Assembly: GCA_003586115.2 (NCBI GenBank)
Contig: QVOM02000034.1
Location: 139,414,334 to 139,478,333 of the forward strand
DNA length: 64,000 bases
Direction of reading: 5' to 3'
DNA from: Salvator merianae
Lineage: Eukaryota > Chordata > Lepidosauria > Squamata > Teiidae
Position 1 is the stretch's first letter. Each line of letters begins with the position of its first letter. The translations under genes were made by a program, and so were the position numbers. Shown in pieces: positions 58,535 to 64,000 of this stretch. The notes beneath the pieces were generated by a model. That model was not told where the DNA came from. It made no database searches and saw only the letters and a list, made by a program, of their open reading frames with translations.

Positions 58535-61320
58535 AACGTGACTGCTTTGTGGAGGGACATTTTTGACAGTTTAACTTTCAGTATCATTTCTTATTATCCA
58601 TAATGTTCTAATGGCTTCTGTTTTTTTGCATCTGACATGGACTGGTTGATACTTTTGTTGAGTTATGTGCCATGATGGCAAGATCTTTTTCCAGAAAGTA
58701 ATAGTCAGCTTAAATTCAATTAGTCTATAGATGTGATTTGGAATTTTTGCTCTAATGTGCATCACTTTACACTTACTGTATGTGCAGAGGTACTTTGGAG
58801 CTTTCCCTTTATGTTTTTATCACTTTGCATAATGTTTGTGCCATCAGTAAACAAGGCCATTTGGCTCTAAATCCTTGATGTCTATGTTAAAAAATACTGA
58901 TCCTAGGGCAGAGACTTGGGGGGGGGGGGACGACTCTGCTTATTATGGATTTCTATTATGAAAAGTCTTTATTTACTCCTATCTCCTGCTTTCTCTTCTT
59001 TAACCAGTTACTTACCTATAAGACCATCTGCCCTTTTCTTTCTCAGTTGTTAAATTTAGTAAAAAATATTCAGTGAGGGGCTTTATCAAATCTTTTTGAA
59101 AGTCCAAATAGACAACATGACTAGATCAACTTTATTACAAATTTATTGATGCTTTAAAAAAATCTCAAAAAGATTAGTAAAACAGAACTTTTCCTTTCAG
59201 ACACCAAACAAACAAAAGTTGTGCTTCTGAATGTTTTCAGTGGCCACCATAGTTGGTTTCTTGCTTCTAATATATATAATTATCATCTCTCTTCATAGTT
59301 TGGACAATATGCTTCTCAAGGTTTGGTTTTTTTGCCAAGATATGTGCTTCTTTTTGTTTTCTTTGTTAGGTCAAACCTTCTACTTTCTGAAGGTTGTTTT
59401 CTTACCTCTAATAGCTTTAATAGGCCCCTTGTCGCTATGCACTGTGGACTGTATACCTTCAGATTTTTAAAGCTCTTTATGATAAAACAATAACCACTTC
59501 AAATATAAAATAAGCTCACAAGGGACAGGCTGGCTTAAAATGTCTGTGAATGCATGTGCTTCCTTTTGCTATATTATTTAATTTACAATTGCTTATTTGG
59601 TGATATATTCAAAATTCTGAAATGGTAAGGTACTCATGTAAATCAGATCCTTATGGGACATGGGAAAGCTTCTTCAGAGAAAACATAAAAGAAACATGTC
59701 CACTAAATATGTCTGTCTTATATCAAAATGGAGAGAGGAAATTTGTATGATATACCTCAGCTTTTGTTTCAAAAAATGGGTTTGAACCCCTTAGAAGATG
59801 ATGATTAGCTCACAGCTGGTGAAATGATCCATTGCAATTAGCCAGTCTCCTCAGACACATTGTGACTCAGAAGCTCTCAGTTGCTAGGGTAAATGGAAAA
59901 CTCTGGTATAAGAGTTTAGGCTAGCTGAGGCAAGTCCATAGTAAAGCTTGTAGTAAAGCTTACCATGATGGTGAAGTACGTGGGGAGCAAGGTATCCCTT
60001 GTCTTGTTCAAACTGAAGAAAATATTTCTTCAAAGAGGAAAGGATTGTCCGGATCAGAGCATCATTACCCACAACAGCTATGAGTCTCATATCCTAAACA
60101 GTCATGTCATGTCATGGCTTGTGCAACACAACAAGCTAGAGGGAGATTTGCGGTTTCTGGTGTGCTTCACACCAACCAATAGGAAACTCTGCCACATCAA
60201 ACAGTTCCTGTCATGACAAACACTGTGGGGAAGTCTATGCTTTCAAGTTTGTGGCCTGAGAACACAAAAGTAGAATGACACTAAATTGTTTTGCATATCA
60301 AGTATATCACAGTTTATGAGCTAACGAAGTTTATGATATAGATAGAATGCAGATTTCCTTTGCAAATATTCCTAGAGTTGAGCTAGACATTTTTAGACCA
60401 GGGATATATCTTTGAAGTATCTAATCCACCCCTTTCTACCCATAGGAAAAAAAAAAAAAAAGGGTAGACCTTTCTATATTGGACCAGAAAGAGGGGAACA
60501 CTGAAAAGCATTCTGCATTTTTAAAAGTCTTTTTGATGAAAAAAATCCTTCAAGCATAATCAGTTTTGAAATTTAAAATGAGCTAATGTAGTCCGTGTAG
60601 CGCCCACAGATAATGTATTATACGGTGGTATCATGGTAAGTTCTGAAGTGCAGGCAGGCACTTTTTGTGGCTTTGCTGCTGCTGAAGCTATTTTAAGATG
60701 CTGCAACAAGAATAAACTTTTGACCAAGTATCCATGGGCCTTTAGGCACAGATTCAGCTGCATCACCTCCTTTGAGCCAACAAATTGTCCTTCCATTGCC
60801 ACTGTCAGTTTTCCTTTCTTTAAAAAAGGTAGACAAGACGAGCCTCCTTTAATCTTCTCTCCTCTGGGATTGTTTTTGCACCTTCTGGTATACACATCTA
60901 ACTGTGAACTCTTGTCCCGTCACTTTGATCATAGTGAAAAGCAGCGAGTAGTGCGGGGAGGGGGCTGTTGCTGGCCCTGGATGCCTAAGCTGTCAGGGGG
61001 AGGCAGTAAAAACAGCAGCAAGGAAACAGATAAGAAAGAGGAAGGTGAAGATACTCTGAGGAGATACCCTGATCTCTATCTGCACCAAACTTGTCTCATC
61101 TGCAACATTATAACTGCAACATTAAGATACTTCTGTTTTCTTAACCCCGCCTTCTTACCATCCAGCCTAATTAAGACTTCTCACATTTCCAAAAGCTTGC
61201 AGTATTTTCTCACAATAACCTCTTCCATTGCTTGGTTTACTTGTCAGGCTACTTGATAGATTTCTTTCTGAGAAAAGGTTGTTTCTTTACTATTTATTCA
61301 GCTTCCAGCAGCTCAGACTT
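58535..61320. other. intergenic, nothing recognised
   Basis: Short frames, a G homopolymer at 58919-58929 and a poly(A) run near 60449-60463. The frame 60633-61256 (+) has no recognisable domain. No TNFSF18/TNFSF4-like exon was recognised, although those genes follow FASLG in mammals. Confidence 0.4.
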
Positions 61321-61331
61321 CTACCACCATC

Positions 61332-61620
61332 ATATGAACATTAGACCAAAGGCCCACCTAATCCAGCAGTCTGCTCTCTTGATGGCCAACCTTTGGGAAG
61401 CCTGCCAGAAGAACAGGAGCCCAGTAGCACTTGCCAAGCAGCTGGTCTTCAGAGACACGTCACTTTTGGAATCAGAAGTGTTACACAATTGCCTAACTTG
61501 TGCTAAGTCATTCATAGCTCTACCTTCCATGAATGCATCCAGTTCCCCTTTGCGACCATCTGGGCCTGTGGTCCCTGCTATATCTAGCAGTAGCAAATTC
61601 AGCAGTTTAGCAAATGGCAT
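61332..61620 (-). repeat. interspersed repeat block, reverse orientation
   Basis: 'tatgaacattagaccaaaggcccacctaatccagcagtctgctctc' and the following 'tggccaacctttgggaagcctgcc' are the reverse-oriented extended form of the block near 58.4-58.5 kb. Confidence 0.6.
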
Positions 61621-61689
61621 AGTTTATTTGTATTTTAATTTATTTGAGTATTTATATCCTCTCCTTTATAGGGGACTTTATAGAAAGCA

Positions 61690-62651
61690 CAAGAGAGGTA
61701 ATAAAGAAACAGAGGTTGGCCCAGATATTAGGGGATCATTAGTTGCAGACAGTAAAATTCTTAATACTAACAAGGTTAAAGGGGTGATTAAGAAACAGAA
61801 TGTGGATTTTGAAAATATAATTAAAAAGATAACAACAGAGGAAAAAAGGATGGGAAGCAAGGTATACAAAGTGTTAACTCGGAATGATAGGATAGGAGCG
61901 AAACTTAGGATCTGCGGAGATGATATGAATGGAACACAACAAATTATAAACGACTATATTAGCAAAATAGTAATAGATAAAATAGAGCAAAGGAATTATG
62001 TTTGACTTCAGGACCTCAGCACAGCTAGCTAATTTTGTGAGAAAGTTAAGTCCCAAATGTTGGCACTTATGCTGAACTAAGGGAACGTACACCCTTATGG
62101 GATGGCAGTATGCCCCAGAAGTACAGAAATTTTAGCAGCAGATGCAAAGGGAGATGCAGAAACTAGTAAAAATCTCTAGAGAGGGGGGGCCAGAATTATT
62201 TCTTCTACTTAGCTTTTACAGTCAAAACATCCTCAAGGACGACAGGTATTTGACAATTCAAATAATAATTGCAGCCCAAGCAGTAATAGCATGGGGGTGG
62301 AGGGATCTGAATAAACAAAAGGTGAAAAATTGGTATGGTTATTTAACTGATCAACTGAGATCTTCTTTAGAGAACGAAGATTAAGATATTTTGTAACTAA
62401 ACAGCGTATTGCAATAAAAAAGAAATGGTACAAACACTTCCAATATGCAGCCCATTCAGAGGCTAATCAGGACTGCAATGTAATTTGGGGTGTGGGTAAC
62501 AAGGAATTACCCCACTGACATGGGAAAAGAGAGAGAGAGGGAAGGATGAGAGGAAGGGGAGGGACATGTATGTACACTGAAAATGTTGAGGAGTATTTTG
62601 TGATATGTAACTGCCATTGCTATTTTGCCCTAATAAAGTAATAAAAAAAAT
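61690..62651 (+). pseudogene. L1-like LINE ORF2 end and 3' UTR
   Basis: The frame 62142-62384 has the look of an L1-clade ORF2 C-terminus (QIIIAAQAVIAWGWRD, then VKNWYGYLTDQL). A non-coding tail follows and ends CCCTAATAAAGTAATAAAAAAAA at about 62628-62650, a poly(A)-type LINE end. The 61690-62005 frame may be an upstream part of the same element. 5'-truncated and shifted. Confidence 0.45.
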
Positions 62652-63530
62652 TCTGGGGATCTCTGAGGAAACTAAGTGGGGAACTCACCTGCACAATAGG
62701 CACACAGTGATGGCCATTCCCAGCTCCATCATGGGTGCAGCCCTGTCGTTCTTGGGCTCAGAGGGCCTCAACCTGGATCTCACTTCTTAAAAAAGATTTT
62801 CATTACTTGCTCATTTATGGAAAGCAAAAATGTTACAAAAACACATACAATTAAAGTTACGTATCATCCATTTTTTTTAACCCCATCCAAAATTGTTCTT
62901 ATATCTATATATTCTGATTTAATTTTATTCAATGCCTTCAGCAAAAGTTCCCATATCATTAGAAATCTTTAGAAGCTGGAATGACCCAACAGTCCATATC
63001 TTTTCTTTGTGACCCAAACTGAAGCCTATATTCAACAGCATATTGCAGGCACCATCTAGTGGCAGATAACACAACCGTTGCACTGTCTTTCCTATAAATA
63101 ACAGTTATGCTGTGGCTACATTTTTACAATTCAGTCTGTTCTGGGATGGTCAGGGGACTGAGGCCATTTTTGGCCTCCTCCAGCCTGGTCACACCTACCG
63201 GGCTGCCGGTACGGTTGTGCTACTCTGCCAGTCGGTCGGTGTCCTCTGCTCTTCGATGATCTTGTCAACAGCGAAACCAAAAATTTAAAAATAATAATAA
63301 AAATAATCAAATAATCAAATCTTTTCAGCTGCAGTTGCCACCATCAGGGCATACTACACAGTAAAAAAAAGGGGGGGGGCTTTCAAAACAGAAATAAATC
63401 TTAAAAATAAAACTTTTCCTTCTTCAAAATCAAAACTCTGAGAATTCAAAAGATCACCACTAAGGATACATGGCAGACAATCAGGAAGCACTTATAGTTC
63501 TTGACCATGTTCAGAGTTCAGCTGTCTTTT
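62652..63530. other. intergenic, nothing recognised
   Basis: AT-rich sequence with short frames only, and no gene seen. Confidence 0.4.
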
Positions 63531-63534
63531 TTAA

Positions 63535-64000
63535 AAATATTTTATTATTTTCTATCTATCTATCTATCTATATATATACACACAAATATTTGATTATAAA
63601 CTAATATACAAAACAAAACACAATACACTCAAATCAATAAGAACAATTAAAACAAACTAACTAACAAAAAGACATCCTATTCAAGTGTCCCCTTCCACGT
63701 GGGTCCCCCGTACACCTTTCTCATTTAAAGATTACATAATCGTAGAGCCCTTAAACTCCATTCTTATGTTAACCATCTGTTTAAAAATATCTTTTCAGCT
63801 GAATCTATAAAAGATCTTCTGTTCAATTCCTCTATGCGTGGGTTCCAGATTGATCTAAATTGTTGAACATTATCTACTCCCTCTAATCTTGAATATTTTA
63901 CCGAAAGATATTCATTCATCATAAGTCTCCATACAGCTTTATACCATTCTGTTTTAGTCAAATTCAAAGCATACTTCCAATTACGCACAATACACTGCTG
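63535..64000 (-). pseudogene. L1-like LINE 3' end, reverse orientation, cut by the window end
   Basis: Minus-strand frame 63764-63988 (LNLTKTEWYKAVWRLMMNEYL, then IWNPRIEELNRRSF) resembles the C-terminus of reptile L1 ORF2. About 200 bases of tail lie to its left, ending in a T-rich tract at 63530-63550 (A-rich on the element's strand). Identity is by motif impression only. Confidence 0.4.
63551..63579. repeat. (TCTA)n / (TA)n microsatellite
   Basis: TCTATCTATCTATCTATCTA running into TATATATA, at the 3' (left) end of the minus-strand LINE fragment. Confidence 0.9.

Noticed and set aside
60633..61256. 207-codon plus-strand frame as a possible new gene
   Set aside because: No domain, no codon or splice context, and it runs up to a recognised interspersed repeat.
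1..64000. A prokaryote-type system (operon, CRISPR, prophage)
   Set aside because: Spliced vertebrate genes, LINEs, SINEs and microsatellites fill the window; no spaced direct-repeat array or dense gene cluster is present.

Overview
The window reads as vertebrate nuclear DNA, most likely from a squamate reptile (lizard-like). It is AT-rich and intron-dominated. It carries two recognisable host genes on the + strand, the 3' end of SUCO and a complete FASLG, which are also neighbours in mammals. The squamate reading is inference. It rests on the divergence of FASLG from mammals and on the repeat mix: CR1, L2- and L1-like LINEs, Ty3/gypsy gag remnants, a Ty1/copia element, a tRNA-derived SINE, and hAT-like and other terminal-inverted-repeat DNA transposons.

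Layout. 1-8514: SUCO intron with a decayed Ty3/gypsy gag (- strand), an L1-type reverse transcriptase scrap and a small direct/inverted repeat structure. 8515-15194: last four coding exons of SUCO, then its 3' UTR to about 16.5 kb. 16.5-39.9 kb: intergenic repeat field, holding Ty3/gypsy remnants (18.5-19.2 kb and 32.3-33.7 kb, - strand), a minus-strand retroelement with a 491-codon gag-like frame (22.7-24.2 kb), two members of a fully palindromic hAT-type MITE family (22.1 and 26.8 kb), copy 1 of a 1.2-1.5 kb TIR element (29.8-31.3 kb), and a decayed L2-like LINE (35.9-38.3 kb) with an antisense L2-like 3' end inside it. 39884-48716: FASLG in four exons; intron 2 carries TIR-element copy 2 and an assembly gap. 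48.7-64 kb: FASLG 3' flank, TIR-element copy 3 (truncated), a rearranged Ty1/copia retrotransposon (53.66-58.28 kb) split by a SINE, and L1-like LINE tails.

SUCO encodes an ER-membrane SUN-domain protein and FASLG encodes the death ligand of the TNF family. Nothing suggests that they act together; they are syntenic neighbours. I found no RNA genes, no CRISPR and no evident new multi-gene system. The most notable points are the palindromic hAT MITE pair with exact 8-bp target duplications, a copia element whose gag N-terminal half points the wrong way, a FASLG whose cytoplasmic tail lacks the proline-rich block, and a GC-AG intron in SUCO. All coordinates and matches were read by eye, without database searches.
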